A stretch of DNA of 64,000 nucleotides from contig NC_067113.1 in assembly GCF_021347895.1 (NCBI RefSeq), positions 5,066,251-5,130,250 of the forward strand, written 5' to 3'. Source of the stretch: Acanthochromis polyacanthus (lineage: Eukaryota > Chordata > Actinopteri > Pomacentridae). Of the stretch, positions 45,270 to 56,600 are shown in pieces. The translations under genes were made by a program, and so were the position numbers. The notes under the pieces were generated by a model. The model was not told where the DNA came from. It saw only the letters and a program-made list of their open reading frames with translations, and did not search any database. Numbering within the stretch: position 1 is the first letter of the stretch; each line of letters starts with the position of its first letter.

Positions 45270-46891
45270 CTCAGGAAACTGGTGATGTGTTCAATACTTA
45301 TTTCCCCCACTGTATATGTCTGAGTAAATATATTTCTAAAGGTGCAATTGACTTGACATTTTTACAAGATGTAGGTAACAACCCATGCAGTTGACACATG
45401 CAAAGAAATCAAAACACAAATGGCCATAAATTAAATTATGTGCAATAATATGAAATAACACAGGAAAAAAGTATTGAACACCTGAAAGAAAGGGATTCTA
45501 TAACAAGCATGGGATGTAAAAACTCCTGCTAAACTCAACCAGTAAATGGAAAGCAATCAGTGCAAATTCATGTCAGCTGGTTCAGTCCCAACTGAAGGCC
45601 TATAAGAGGCTGTCACATTATCAAGGTCTCACAAAAGAAACACCTCATGATGGGTAAAAAGCAAGGAGCTTTCGCAAGACATGCGCAACCTTATTGTTGC
45701 AAAACATAGTGAGGGAATGGGGTATAGAAGGATTTCTAAACTCCTGAATATCCCTCTGAGTACTGTTGGAGCCATTATCAGAAAATGGAAAGATCATCAT
45801 TTCATCATAAACAAGCCACGACCAGGTGCTCCTCGCAAGACTTCTGACAGAGGAGTGAAAAGAATTGTAAGAAGAGTTGTCCAAGAGCCAAGGATCACTC
45901 GTGGAGAGCTAAAGAAACATTTGGAATTGGCAGGTACATTTGTTTCTAAAAGAACTATTAGTAATACACTCAACCGCAATGGCCTGTATGCACGCTCACC
46001 ACGCAAAACACCATTGCTTAACAAAAAACACGTTAAAGCTCGTTTAAAGTTTGCTGCAGAGAATTTGGACAAGCCGGTGAAGTACTGGGAGAATATGATC
46101 TGGTCAGATGAGTCCAAAATTGAGCTGTTTGGACACAATCATACTAACCATGTGTGGAGGAAAAATGGCACAGCTTATCACCCCCAAAACACCATACCTA
46201 CTGTAAAGTTTGGGGGTGGGAACATCATGGTATGGGGCTGTTTTTCAGCAAATGGTACTGGCAAACTCAGTGTAATTGAGGGGAAGATGAATGGGCAAAT
46301 GTACAGGGATATTCTTGATAAGAATCTGCTGCCATCTGTCAGAATGATGAAGATGAAACGAGGGTGGACATTTCAACAAGATAATGATCCCAAACACACA
46401 GCCAAGGAAACTTTCAATTGGTTTCAAAGAAAGAAAATAAAGCTACTGGAATGGCCCAGCCAGTCACCTGACTTGAACCCAATTGAAAATCTATGGAAAG
46501 AACTAAAGATCAGAGTTCATCGGAGAGGCCCCAGGAACCTTCAGGATCTAAAGACTTTTTGTATGGAAGAATGGGCCAAAATCCCATTTGAGCATTGCAT
46601 GACACTTGTTTCTCAATACAGGAGGCGTCTTGAAGCTGTTATTACCAGCAAAGGCTTTTGTACAAAGTATTAAATAAATTTCAGCATATGCGTCCAATAC
46701 TTTTTTCCTGTGTTATTTCATATTATTGCACACAATTTAATTTATGGCCATTTGTGTTTTGATTTCTTTGCATGTGTCAACTGCACGGGTTGTTACCTAC
46801 ATCTTGTAAAAATATCAAGTCAATTGCACCTTTAGAAATATATTTACTCAGGAAACTGGTGATGTGTTCAATACTTATTTCCCCCACTGTA
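45270..46891 (+). mobile_element. Tc1/mariner element with a long TIR and an inverted left terminus
   Basis: Right TIR: about 46,678-46,891, ending ...CCCCCACTGTA. The inner about 155 bp of the left TIR (45,321-45,480) is a near-identical inverted copy. The outermost about 45 bp of the left TIR, expected to read TACAGTGGGGGAAATAAG..., is instead present in the same orientation as on the right (45,270-45,314, CTCAGGAAACTGGTGATG...). The element encloses a Tc1 transposase on plus. Confidence 0.85.
45681..46673 (+). CDS. Tc1-like transposase
   Basis: 330 codons, open throughout. It has an N-terminal helix-turn-helix pair (MGYRRISKLLNIPLSTVGAI and RITRGELKKHLELAG), a GRPR-like hook (KPRPGAPRKTS), and a DDE catalytic fold with WSDESKIELFG (D), FQQDNDPKHTAKE (D) and SPDLNPIENLWKELK (E; the family uses DD34E). 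W-G-C-F and HVWRKNGTAYHP are also typical. Members are about 340 residues, and the usual start MGKK... is present at 45,650 but one base out of frame, so about 10 N-terminal residues are lost and the first in-frame ATG is 45,681. The transposase cuts at TA sites. All three catalytic residues are present. The missing extreme N-terminus and abnormal left TIR probably make the copy immobile. Confidence 0.92.
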   Translation: MRNLIVAKHSEGMGYRRISKLLNIPLSTVGAIIRKWKDHHFIINKPRPGAPRKTSDRGVKRIVRRVVQEPRITRGELKKHLELAGTFVSKRTISNTLNRNGLYARSPRKTPLLNKKHVKARLKFAAENLDKPVKYWENMIWSDESKIELFGHNHTNHVWRKNGTAYHPQNTIPTVKFGGGNIMVWGCFSANGTGKLSVIEGKMNGQMYRDILDKNLLPSVRMMKMKRGWTFQQDNDPKHTAKETFNWFQRKKIKLLEWPSQSPDLNPIENLWKELKIRVHRRGPRNLQDLKTFCMEEWAKIPFEHCMTLVSQYRRRLEAVITSKGFCTKY

Positions 46892-47437
46892 TACGTAAAT
46901 GTCTCATTGATTGTGACTGCCCACTTGAGCGACGTGCCTCCAGGCCGGCCATCTTGGATCGGTGACACTCGCTGCCATACACTATCCATAAATTTTGATA
47001 TCCAGCTAATACTAAGTAACATATGAAGTCCAGGAGCTAAAATGACATGAACCAAGTAAAACAAATATTATTGGTTGCATAAATTTTAAAAAAATGCATC
47101 AATGTAAATTACAGGCTTTGGAATTAATTAATCACGAATGTTTAACAAGGGCATAGAGGTAAAAACAACAATATATGGAATGTTGTTTTTATTTTAAAAG
47201 CCAAAAAAGAATATTCCGCTCCCGGGGTTTTCTTTTTTGTGGGAAACGGATCAAAATCTATGTTTAAATGTTAAAAGTTGCAGACCCCTGGAATAAAACA
47301 TAAAACTCGTACCAAATGACTAAAATTGATATCCTGTATATATCAATACATCTCTGAACTCCAAAAATTAAAATATCTTGCACACTAACATACAACTGCT
47401 ATTGTTTTTACATAACCATTTACTTTCTTTTTTTCAG
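46892..47437. other. No gene recognised
   Basis: Between the Tc1 element and the next exon; a first exon for the following gene was sought here and not found. Confidence 0.5.
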
Positions 47438-48137
47438 TATGCTTGCATGGACAATACTGTGCCCACAGCTGAAATAACAGCAACAACAGTAACTATTGGA
47501 ACCGAGATCATACATTCTTTAAACAACGATGATCGAATACAACGGACATCAGAACAAAACCTAGCACAACAACAAGATATAAAAACTATCAAGACAGCAA
47601 TTGAACAGAGAGCAACCATCCTGAAAATGGAGAGACCGAAGAAGTGCGCAAATAACGGTGAGTAATTATTAAGCATTAAAACATGTCTACAACATTTGTG
47701 GAAAAACGTCTTGCAACTACCCTTCATTTTAAAAATTATGACACAAACACTTACACTTTTGGACTTGAATTGATTTGTAACATAACATTACTATACATGT
47801 CCAAAAACATTCCAAACCCATCGAAATTCTTTCCTTTCAAAACACAATACATTGCAAAATCTTACTAATGTTTTATTTGATACATAATTCTTATAAAACA
47901 AATAATATTTCTAAATGATTCCTTTTAATTTTCATGTTGTAACACTGTGACAACAGTTACAGCACAACAAACTGAACAGATTTCATACATAGATTTCCCA
48001 TTTGCCAAACATTACACAGCACCTGAACTTTTTTCTAAGTAAATGACACTAACTAAACAATACTCTAATTTTGTTATGTTCACACAGGCGCAGAGATATC
48101 CGACAAAGAGACCAGCGCACCATTGGACTCACCGTAA
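47438..48137 (+). CDS. Small spliced gene of an unrecognised family, plus-strand copy 1
   Basis: Exon B (47,438-47,657, 220 nt) follows a strong acceptor (TTTCTTTTTTTCAG), reads YACMDNTVPTAEITATTVTI, GTEIIHSLNNDD and a Gln/Lys-rich helix, and ends at donor GTGAGT in phase 1. Exon C (48,088-48,137) follows TTCACACAG, reads GAEISDKETSAPLDSP and stops. Read from the internal ATG at 47,447 it gives 86 residues. The exon phases equal those of the 226-nt exon of the 49,505 gene and the 223-nt exon of the minus-strand copy. No IMLLA-type first exon was found upstream; the Tc1 insertion may have removed or displaced it. The protein is polar, has no signal or membrane segment, and has no recognised domain. 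Confidence 0.5.
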
Positions 48138-49124
48138 ACATATATATATATGAACACTTCATTTGGAAAGTAACAGTCACTACATTTTCCAAAAAGTGTT
48201 TTGTTTGGTTTACATGAGATAACAACACTAATAATTTCATGTTTTCTGTATTTTGTCACGTTTTTTTTCAACTGATTCAAAACTACTCAACTTCTGTTTC
48301 ATTAATATTTCCGGAAGAAAATATCAAATATTCTGAACACACCTAAACACACTTCTCAGTTTTTGCAAAACAGCTCTTCATGTATACATTACAGTTGGAT
48401 ATGTTTTTCTCTCTGCTGAGTATTAGACAAATAGAAATAGATTTCAAAGTATGGCATGTATTAAGACATAAATGCTATTAACCAAATGACCAATGTTGGA
48501 ACACTGCTAAACCAATTCAACCAACATTTTACAGTCTTCATACAAAGATTTCACATTATCTAACAATATAACATCACCTGCACTTGTCCCAACAAACATT
48601 TCTTTCACTAAGTTATACTGACAACAGAAAACTAATACCTTTTTAATTTTCACACAGATGGACAACGATGACCACAACAAAGGAGCCCACAATTGCAGCC
48701 ACTGCAAAGATCTACCTACAAAATACATATATCTGTATATATTGTACATACATGTGTGTTTAGGGTGTAATATATGTTTATTCCGTGTATTTATAATTTT
48801 CAACTATACCATAACTTGCCAAATGTGTGCTGTGCAACAATAAAAATGATCAATACATTTCTCTTGCCATTACATCTTTGTGTATAATCACAAACACAAC
48901 TGTAACAAAACACAAAGGTAATTTTTCATAACATATTACTTGAAACAATATGTGTCAATTGTTGTCCCATTTGGAATGACAGGTGATTTTGATTTATAAT
49001 CTGTCTTAGACTTTGTGCACTTTTCCCACTATAAAAATTTTGTTGTATCTACCCAGGATTTGAGCAATACTCCACTCATGAATCACACAGTTACTTTCTT
49101 TTCCCTCTTTATTTGGCAGTGGTG
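48138..49124. other. Intergenic, one exon-like segment
   Basis: At 48,658, right after TTTCACACAG, the sequence reads ATGGACAACGATGACCACAA (MDNDDHNKGAHNCSHCKDLP), an exon-like start, but no donor or paralogue supports it. Otherwise G-poor plus-strand DNA. Confidence 0.35.
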
Positions 49125-49345
49125 GCAAATTCAGGAGATACGGAGGTAACTTTCAACTTCCATAAATCCATAAATTTAACAGAATCTCTTTGTGAAACAA
49201 GCTCGAGTTACCCCTTTGTCTCAGAGTTTTCCATTTCACAAAGCGAGGTAACTTAACCCCGAGTTTCCCTCATTTCAGGGTTAAGAAACTCAGTGTGCAG
49301 TGCAGGGGCCTGTTTCACGAAGCAGGTTCACTGAAAACTAACTGA
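49125..49345. repeat. Harbinger-like terminal repeat remnant
   Basis: Contains TTTCACAAAGCGAGGTAACT, CGAGTTTCCCTC and, at 49,313, GGGGCCTGTTTCACGAAGCA with GGTTCA, the type of terminal sequence seen in fish Harbinger-like elements and similar in style to the 14,311 terminus. No complete element or TSD established. Confidence 0.5.
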
Positions 49346-49504
49346 AATCATGCCCTTACATCATACTCCCTCCGAAACCCTACGAACCTGATTGGTCGAA
49401 CACATTTCCCCCAACCCTGTAACATAAATAGAAGATTGACTTCACAGCGAAGCGGCACACAACGTCTCAGTAGCTGCAGAAATACGACTGGAAAACATTC
49501 TACA

Positions 49505-50090
49505 ATGAATAAGAAAGAAGAAATTCCGACAACTTCTTCCTCTCCAAAAAATCTTCCACAGGTGGACAACCCGGAACATATCCCACTCCGAAACAAAATA
49601 ATGCTGCTTGCAGTAAGTTAACAGCTTTCATCATCTTCCACTTTTTTCTGTGAAGACACACTTAACATTTTTAACCAGGGTAAACTTAACAGTTAGCACA
49701 TGAACACAATCCATGACCACACTTCATTAATGATGCACACATAAGATCACACCTTATCAGTACAACATACTGAAAAAACACTCCCACACTACTTTGTATT
49801 TAACCTGCATATCCAACTCAAAAACACTTACCAACACCAATATAAGTCAGACAAATACAAATTAATATACTTTAACTACTGCAAATAAACTACACGCACA
49901 AAACACCACATTACAACATAATATGTTTCTCTACATGTTATATTCCAACAGTACGCTGCTGCTGAGAACGATGTGGACAACACCACGCTGGCGAATGCAG
50001 CCATGGAAGTTGCAACTATGGCTATAGCAGCTTTAAATAAAAGCCACAGGGAAAAAACTGCAACCCTACAAAAGGAAAAATATTTGAATG

Positions 50091-50121
<31 letters not shown>

Positions 50122-50865
50122 CCAACAGAAGCTGCAACAAATGGAAAGGTTCTTCACAGAGGACTTCAGCGATGTGGGTTAGTACTAATAAAATATATTA
50201 CAAAAACACTAGCATGAAAATAACTTCTGTGCTGTTAATACTGACTTCACTACAAACACCAGAGAAGACAACAGCTAAAGCAAAACCTGAAAAACTATTA
50301 CCATTGAAAAAAGTCTGAGAATCAATAACAATCCCTTTAAAGAATTTAAGAAAACACAACAGCAACTTTTAGCCAATTGGCACAGACAACAGTAAGCACA
50401 AATGTTTTAAATGTAAATATTAAACATACAACACATTTAAACAACAAAGACAACCCCTAACATCAAAATAGCAAACAATGAAAATAATTACTATTGAAAT
50501 ATCTAAATTGAACACGCCATTCACGAGCAAACACTAAAGTTCGGTAATATTTACATCCACCATATTAAAAACAATATCAGTATGAATACATTGCACCATG
50601 TTTGGCAAAAAATGTAACTATGTCAAACATCAATAAAACTTTCTGACTTTTTTTATCTACAGATATCGACGAGAACTTGGAGGACCAACTTTTTCCAGAC
50701 AATGCAGAGCCTTTACCATCAACATCCAATGCAGAGCCGACCCCTAAAATGGAGGAAAACAACACTGATGCGGACATCAACCCAACGCCCACCTGTAGCC
50801 TAAATACCAATACTGGACAGGAGGATGAAACTGTCCATAACAATGACAAAGAACCGTCCATGTAA
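49505..50865 (+). CDS. Small spliced gene of an unrecognised family, open copy (178 aa)
   Basis: Exon A (49,505-49,612): MNKKEEIPTTSSSPKNLP ... RNKIMLLA, donor GTAAGT. Exon B (49,952-50,177, after TTCCAACAG): YAAAENDVDNTTLANAAMEV, ATMAIAALNKS, then a basic helix with a run of about 10 Lys (encoded by an A-tract at 50,091-50,118), and RFFTEDFSDV. Exon C (50,663-50,865, after TTATCTACAG): DIDENLEDQLFPDNAEP, a Pro/Thr/Asn-rich acidic tail ending KEPSM. Phases match at both joints (0 and 1), giving an open 178-codon reading. A TATA-like CATAAATAG lies about 80 bp upstream. No known domain is recognised. A basic coiled helix plus acidic tail suggests a nuclear or adaptor protein, which is inference only. 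It may belong to an unrecognised transposon, since a Harbinger-like terminus lies 190 bp upstream. Confidence 0.6.
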
Positions 50866-51559
50866 ATCCCATCATTCATGCCACATTGCTATAAAAACTA
50901 CTCATATTATAACTAAATAAATGCACCTTTGTGTTATGTCCTGAGTGAAATAATGAAGAAGAAAGGCAGGTGAAGTCAAAAACACATACAACACATACAG
51001 AAATCCTTAACTTTTCACTTATTCACATACCATAAACCCCATACTATCATTACATTATCATAACACAATAAAAATTACAACACTATAAACAATATTAGTA
51101 TATGTGATAAATGTCACCATTACAAATGTAACTACACAAATGTTTAAAAAAAAAAAAACACTGACATATGATCCATCATTGAAACTTTAATTTTACATTA
51201 CCATTTCACCCAAAACTGTAGTTGATGTGATTTACCTGTGAAACTTTATTTGACATGAGTAGATGTGATTCTAAGAACAAAACTAACACATATTTAGATA
51301 TATCATCAATACAGTAAAACTACAACAGCAACACAAAATATACACTTCATATAAAGACTACATTTCACTGTCAAATACCATAAACATGTCTCCACAATCC
51401 TTGGAAAAAAGTTCCACAAATATGACAATTATGCACTTACAAAACAAAAAACGCAGTGCAACAGCAACATTTGCACTGAAATGCCTACACATTAGATAGT
51501 TACAGAACAATACAACATTATGAAGGACTACAACAAACATTTAAATACAATAATTTCTG
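50866..51559. other. 3' flank, G-poor, no gene
   Basis: Very few G on the plus strand; AATAAA-like words near 50,914. Nothing else seen. Confidence 0.5.
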
Positions 51560-52032
51560 TAACTAAAAGAATACAGGACAAAACAATTACCTAAAAGTAA
51601 AACACAACAAAAAATATAAAACCACAACACACCTACATCATTCTTTTACCAAAATTACACAATTAAACATTTAAATTTAAAACAAGTCTTCCCTTTCAAC
51701 TTCAAAAACATTCACCTCTCCTTATCAATGCATCTCTCTTCCACCCCAGGCCATGGAAGTGTCAGGATTCCCTCCTGACACCCCTAAAACCCTCACCCCA
51801 CTTGTCTTCCCCATTGTTTGCCTCCTTTTGTGCTCTCTCCTTTTCCTCTCTCTCCCATCTATGGGAGACGCCAGCGTGTCGTCATTTGCTATGGTCACGT
51901 GGTACAAGACTGCTACTGGTTGGCAAGAACTGGCAGTAACATAACGGCTTGCTACGAGAACGGTATGGGGTTTGAAACAAATACGTACAGTTATCGCTTT
52001 TCATGAATGAAATTGCATATGTATTTACCACA

Positions 52033-52169
52033 ATGGTAATAGCGTGTGTCGTTGTTGGTTGTACGAAGCGTTTTGAGAAGGGATCAAGCTTGGAATTTCA
52101 CCGAATACCGATGTCAGGAGAGAGAAGATGGCAGTGGCTTCAGCCATCAACAGGAAAAATTGTACCCCA
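52033..52169 (+). pseudogene. THAP zinc-finger first exon
   Basis: ATG at 52,033 opens MVIACVVVGCTKRFEKGSSL and EFHRIP..GERRWQWLQ, followed by a splice donor GTAAGC at 52,170. C-x4-C, FHRIP and RRWQW are THAP signatures (DNA-binding C2CH finger, first half). The exon with the remaining C..H pair is absent. Such fingers sit at the N-terminus of transposases and recognise the element ends. Confidence 0.65.
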
Positions 52170-52660
52170 GTAAGCAGCAGAGATTGTGTTTGTGGCTCCC
52201 ACTTTTCTTCAGGTAAACTATTCAATAGTTTAGCATGTTTAGTATGTCCAACTTTGAGCTTATTTACCAAAAGATATTGATTTAGTGTCGCATCCTTCGC
52301 GTGAAGCGATCTCTACACTTTCGGTTTGGTTCAGTGTTGTCATGTGTTACCGATCGCTTTTTAGACGATGAAAGTATACTAAAGTCGAGTGAAGCATATT
52401 CAGTAACATCTCCTTAAGCCAGCAGCCTCCTATTTGTAACCATATGTGTTTTTGTATGCGTCTAGCGATCGTTTTTTTAGAATTGTCCTATTTTCGATCA
52501 CCAATGCTGTGGGTCTGTTACATAGAAGCCATACTGCAGACAAAAAATACAGCAACTTCTTGACGTTTCTTTGACATCTTGTTGAAGATTAACAGGAGAT
52601 ATATTATTTTTAATTCATAATTATATATTTTTGGGTGGGTGAACTGCCCAGCAGTGTCAA

Positions 52661-52853
52661 TCAAGTAAAAATAAATGTCGGTGAAGGAAATGAAGGATCG
52701 TCAACCCACCCAGTCTTCAAATTGTAGGGATCTGGCAAGGTTTTACCGTTTCCCTGATATCTCAGCTTACTCACGTATATTTGTCGGGCCTCAGGTGATA
52801 AGGATTGAGCATAATCGGACAATTTCACGGAAGGATAGTTCGCATCAGCCATT
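52661..52853 (-). pseudogene. First exon of a YqaJ-exonuclease/SWIM-type transposon protein
   Basis: The minus-strand frame reads MADANYPSVKLSDYAQSLSP, YVSKLRYQGNGKTLPDPYNL, KTGWVDDPS, the N-terminal signature (LPDPY...GWVDD) of the accessory proteins that accompany ISL2EU-like elements in fish and that later contain SWIM and YqaJ nuclease domains. Only this exon remains. Assignment is from remembered family pattern, moderate. Confidence 0.5.
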
Positions 52854-55800
52854 GTTCCTCTGGTTCCTTTTGCCAACCAGCGCGGTAATCACGTGACGTC
52901 ACTGTTTGTAAACACGGGCGTCTCCCATAGAAGCGCCTGAGTGAAAAGCGGCTGCACAGCAGTTTTCACTCAGGCAATCAGCCATCACTCTGGAGCTCCG
53001 GGCAGCTGACTCTAATCATCAATCAATCGCTGCAATAAAAGACCGGCTCATCGCTACACTCTTCGCCAGATTGTTGAACTCTCCTTCGGTGTTAGTCACT
53101 CTCTAGCCACACTAAGTGTTTGTTGCTGCCGCTTTAGGAGGCTGAAACCAATGTTTCCTTATGCTTTTCTTACCTAGAGGAATCCTGCTGTCCGGAGGTC
53201 CGTTCTGCCAAGCCATTGGAACCCGGCCTCAGATCGGAACCCCCTCGGAGCCCTGTCTGGTCCCCTCAGGTCCGTCTCCTGCAGCTGGTTCGGCTCCTGA
53301 CTTCCCTCGCCCCGTTTCCTGTACACTGTCATTTCCCCCTCTGCCTTGGATCCCCGTCTTCGTCGACCTCCACGGATCTTCCCTCCATCTACCGCTAGCC
53401 ACCGCTTCTCCTCCCTACACAGCGACGGCCGCCGATCCCCTTGGTGTCAGACGTTCTGCCCGGAACCAACCTTCGTCCCTCCCAAAACGCATTCCCCTGT
53501 CAGGATTCAGCCCTCTGGCTGCCTCTTGTTCCACTTTTCCTCCCTTTTCTTTCTCCCCTCGTCTGGATTTGACCCTTTGAGGACTCTGTTTTCTGTTTAA
53601 GATGTGTGCCTGTTTGTTCCTTCTGTGTTGGTTGCTTGTCTGTGTGCATTGTTGTTGGTGTGTCTTTGTCTCCCTCTGTCTGGTCCTTCTGTCACTTCTC
53701 CTGGCCTGTCACCTGCTTTAATTACGGCACGAGCGTCAGCTGCCACTAATTAATTCTAATCACCTGTCTCCTGTTATTTAAGCTCTGCCATTCCCTCAGT
53801 CTTTGCTGGCGCATAGTTGGACAAACATGCAGTTTCTTTTCACTCCCCACTACCCTCCTCCGCTGGATTCTCAGTTGTTGGACTTTCATTTTTCATCTCT
53901 TCTCTGGATTAACCCCACTGGACTCGTTGCTTGCAAGACCCTAGTTTGTTCTTGAGTGAGCTGTTCGTTTTCCTTCTGTAGTATTTTTAAGTCTTGCTGT
54001 AGCCTTTGTCTTGTTTAGTCTTTGTCTCCTCTTTTTAGTCAAGCTGTTGTCTTTGTCTATTTTAGTTTTTGTCTCCTCTTTAGTCTTGCTGTGGTCTTTG
54101 TCTAGTTTAGCCGAGTTCCCTCCTCTCCTATTAGTTTTTGGTCCACCTTTGTCTCACTGTCAGTTGTAAATGGTTATTGATTTAGTTAATTCTTTTAATT
54201 ATGCCTAGCGTTTTGTCATTGTCTGCACCTGGGTTCTCCACACCTACCAATCCTAACCTCCCCGGCTCAGAGCTCACCACCTCCATCTCCCCTCTGTCAA
54301 AATAAATCACTTTTACCAAAACATCACCTTGGTAGCGTGGCTTCCTGCTCGGGTCCACCACCCCCCACTCGTGACAGCAAGGTGTGAAACTTCAAACCGT
54401 TACAAAGCTGTCTGCAGCTTCTCCCAGCAACTAGCATTGAACTATCTGCATTTACACCTTGCTACAAAAGCATCACACCACCACAAACAACTTTGAGAGT
54501 GAACTCCTCCCAGAGGGTCACTCCAGCACACCTCAAATTTTCTCAGTGCACATAACAGGACATGGTGATGAAAAGTTGTCAAAATGATACCCACAAGCAA
54601 AATGGTGTGGCCATGGCAACCATCACACTTTGGATGCTTCAACATGAAGCATCAGCTGTTGGATAACTATCCTCTGCATGCTCCAATCTGCCTCACACAA
54701 AACCAAACTCTACCTGCTTATTTCTTAAACGGTACAGAACAGAACTATTACCTAAAAGTACAACACAAAAGAAAATATACAAGCACAATAGACCGAGGAG
54801 ACTCTTTCACCAAAATACAGCTACAAATTTACACTTTATACATGTCTTCTGAACCAACTTCAAAGACGTTGACCTCTCCTACACAATCATCCATTTTACC
54901 ATCAAATGGAAAAATAACTGCCAGACTAAAAATTAGTCAAAAAAAATCTGCTTTTTTCCCTGCACCATATCTATACTTTTACTACACCTATCGACACATG
55001 TACACAATTCATATACAATTCAAATCATACATTACGCATCTAAACTCTGTACCTCTGGAAAATTACACAGAAAATAAAACAATAGCTCCCACATTCAGGA
55101 AGACAGCAGTTACTCCATTTACAAAACAGTCTGCTGCTGCTGCCAGCAATGTGTGACAGTATCTGGATTTCACACCTTCCTCACAAAGCATACAGTACCA
55201 AATGGAACTAACCCTAAACTGTGTCACACTAACATGAGTCCACTACAGAAAAACCGTACAAAACATGCACTCATTCCATACCATAATAAAGAAAATACAG
55301 TCAAATATATTTCACTACAAACAACTTCATTGTTTAGCCCAGCTGTCATTTTGCTGTAATTACCTAGATACAACAAAAAACAAGCAACGCTTCTAACCAA
55401 CACTATCAAAACAGCAAACATAATTCCACTTCCCATTACATTCATTGAGTACTTACAGGAGGCTTTCATACGCACAACTTGTCAAAACCTCTCATTAAAC
55501 CCAAAACAAAAGACTGAAAACCACTGCAACTTAAATCCTTGACCATGAAACATCAAGTGATTTATAAATGGACTGAACATATTCCTATCTGCCTGAAATG
55601 TTACATCAATGTCAAAAGTCCTGTCCTGATCACATCTATACTATAAAATACATATACAGTCACAGCACCACATGCTACCAAAATCACGTCATTTTCTACA
55701 TTATGGTATTCCACTGTTACCTTGTTGCTGCCAATCATAAGAAATGTCTGGATATAAGCCTAGACACAATGATAATACATAATGATTTGAACTCTTTAAT

Positions 55801-56600
55801 CAACTTTAAATAAATTATGTGTTCCCCTCCAAAGACACAATTATGTCCACAGAACAAGCTGAAATTATACAAACTATTTCAACAACACACTTTAAACCCC
55901 TTGAGAACATTTACATTTCCTACATTGCAAACATACTTCTATAAACATCATGACCAATATAATACTGTAGAAATTGTCTTCATCTTCTGTACATCTTACA
56001 CCATGTATATATCTGAAAAAATGCCATTGTCTCACACAAAACCAAAATCGACCTGCATATTTCCTAAAGAATACATCACAAAACAATTACCTACAAGTAC
56101 AACACAAAAATATACACCCCCAACACACCTACGTCATTCTTTTGCCAAAATAATAGAACTAAAAATTTAAACTTCAAACATGTCTAAGTCAACTTCAAAA
56201 AGATTCCCCTCTCCTACTTATCCAAGCATCTGGCTTTCACCCCAAGCCGTTGAAGGTGAGAAAGTTCACAATCACTAATCCTTACAAAACCATCTGTAGC
56301 TGCTCCCAGCAAGTAGTGTGAAACTATCTGCATTCACACCTTGCTGCCAAAGCATCACAACACCACAAACAACTAACCCTAAACCTTGCTACACTTATCG
56401 CAAGCCACTACAAAAATATCTTCACACACTCTCCACTAATACCATAGAACAGAAAACAGAATCAAACAAATTTCAGTGACAGCAACTGAATTGTTGAACA
56501 CAAACATCATTTTAAACAAATAACCAACATACATTAAACACAAACACTGTCAACACAACTTCATCCTACAGCAGCAGTCCTCAAATACACATCTTGAACA

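Larger units (their letters stand above)
51863..52926 (+). mobile_element. ISL2EU-like DNA transposon remnant
   Basis: Ends GGGAGACGCC and GGCGTCTCCC are inverted, each flanked by AT (51,861-51,862 and 52,927-52,928). A 2-bp AT duplication and GGG start are usual for ISL2EU/IS4EU elements. It retains a THAP-type exon reading inward from the left and a YqaJ-protein-like exon reading inward from the right, in line with the two-gene organisation of that superfamily. 1,064 bp; the rest is deleted. Confidence 0.65.
51762..54376 (+). mobile_element. TGTC...GACA LTR-like element, copy 2 (carries an ISL2EU-like insertion)
   Basis: Starts TGTCAGGATTCCCTCC and ends CACTCGTGACA. The flanks GGAAG and GCAAG are a 5-bp duplication with one mismatch, and the unoccupied paralogous site at 56,240 (GTTGAAGGTGAGAAA) confirms both edges. 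A promoter-like core GCAATAAAAGACCGG then CGCCAGATTGTT lies at 53,032-53,080, with a second, diverged version (TTATTTAAGCTC ... TTGCTGGCGCATAGTTGG) at 53,777-53,820. AATAAA at 54,302 could be its poly-A signal. Long Pro/Ser-rich frames at 53,161-53,600 are not genes. Confidence 0.75.
51560..56600 (+). repeat. Three diverged copies of a G-poor unit
   Basis: The same succession of words occurs three times: CTAAAAGTA/ACACAACA..., CATTCTTTTACCAAAA, CAACTTCAAAA.CATT.ACCTCTCCT and CACCCCA.GCC, then A(G)CTGCTCCCAGCAA. Copy 1: 51,560-51,761, resuming at 54,377-54,690 after an LTR-like insertion. Copy 2: about 54,690-55,360. Copy 3: about 56,030-56,470. Copy 3 shows the uninterrupted version of the insertion site in copy 1. 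Non-coding; possibly 3' flank of the neighbouring small gene that has been multiplied. Confidence 0.6.

Noticed and set aside
53161..53600. Pro/Ser-rich frames of 84-139 codons on plus
   Set aside because: Three frames are open at once in CT-rich sequence of an LTR-like element, a composition effect.
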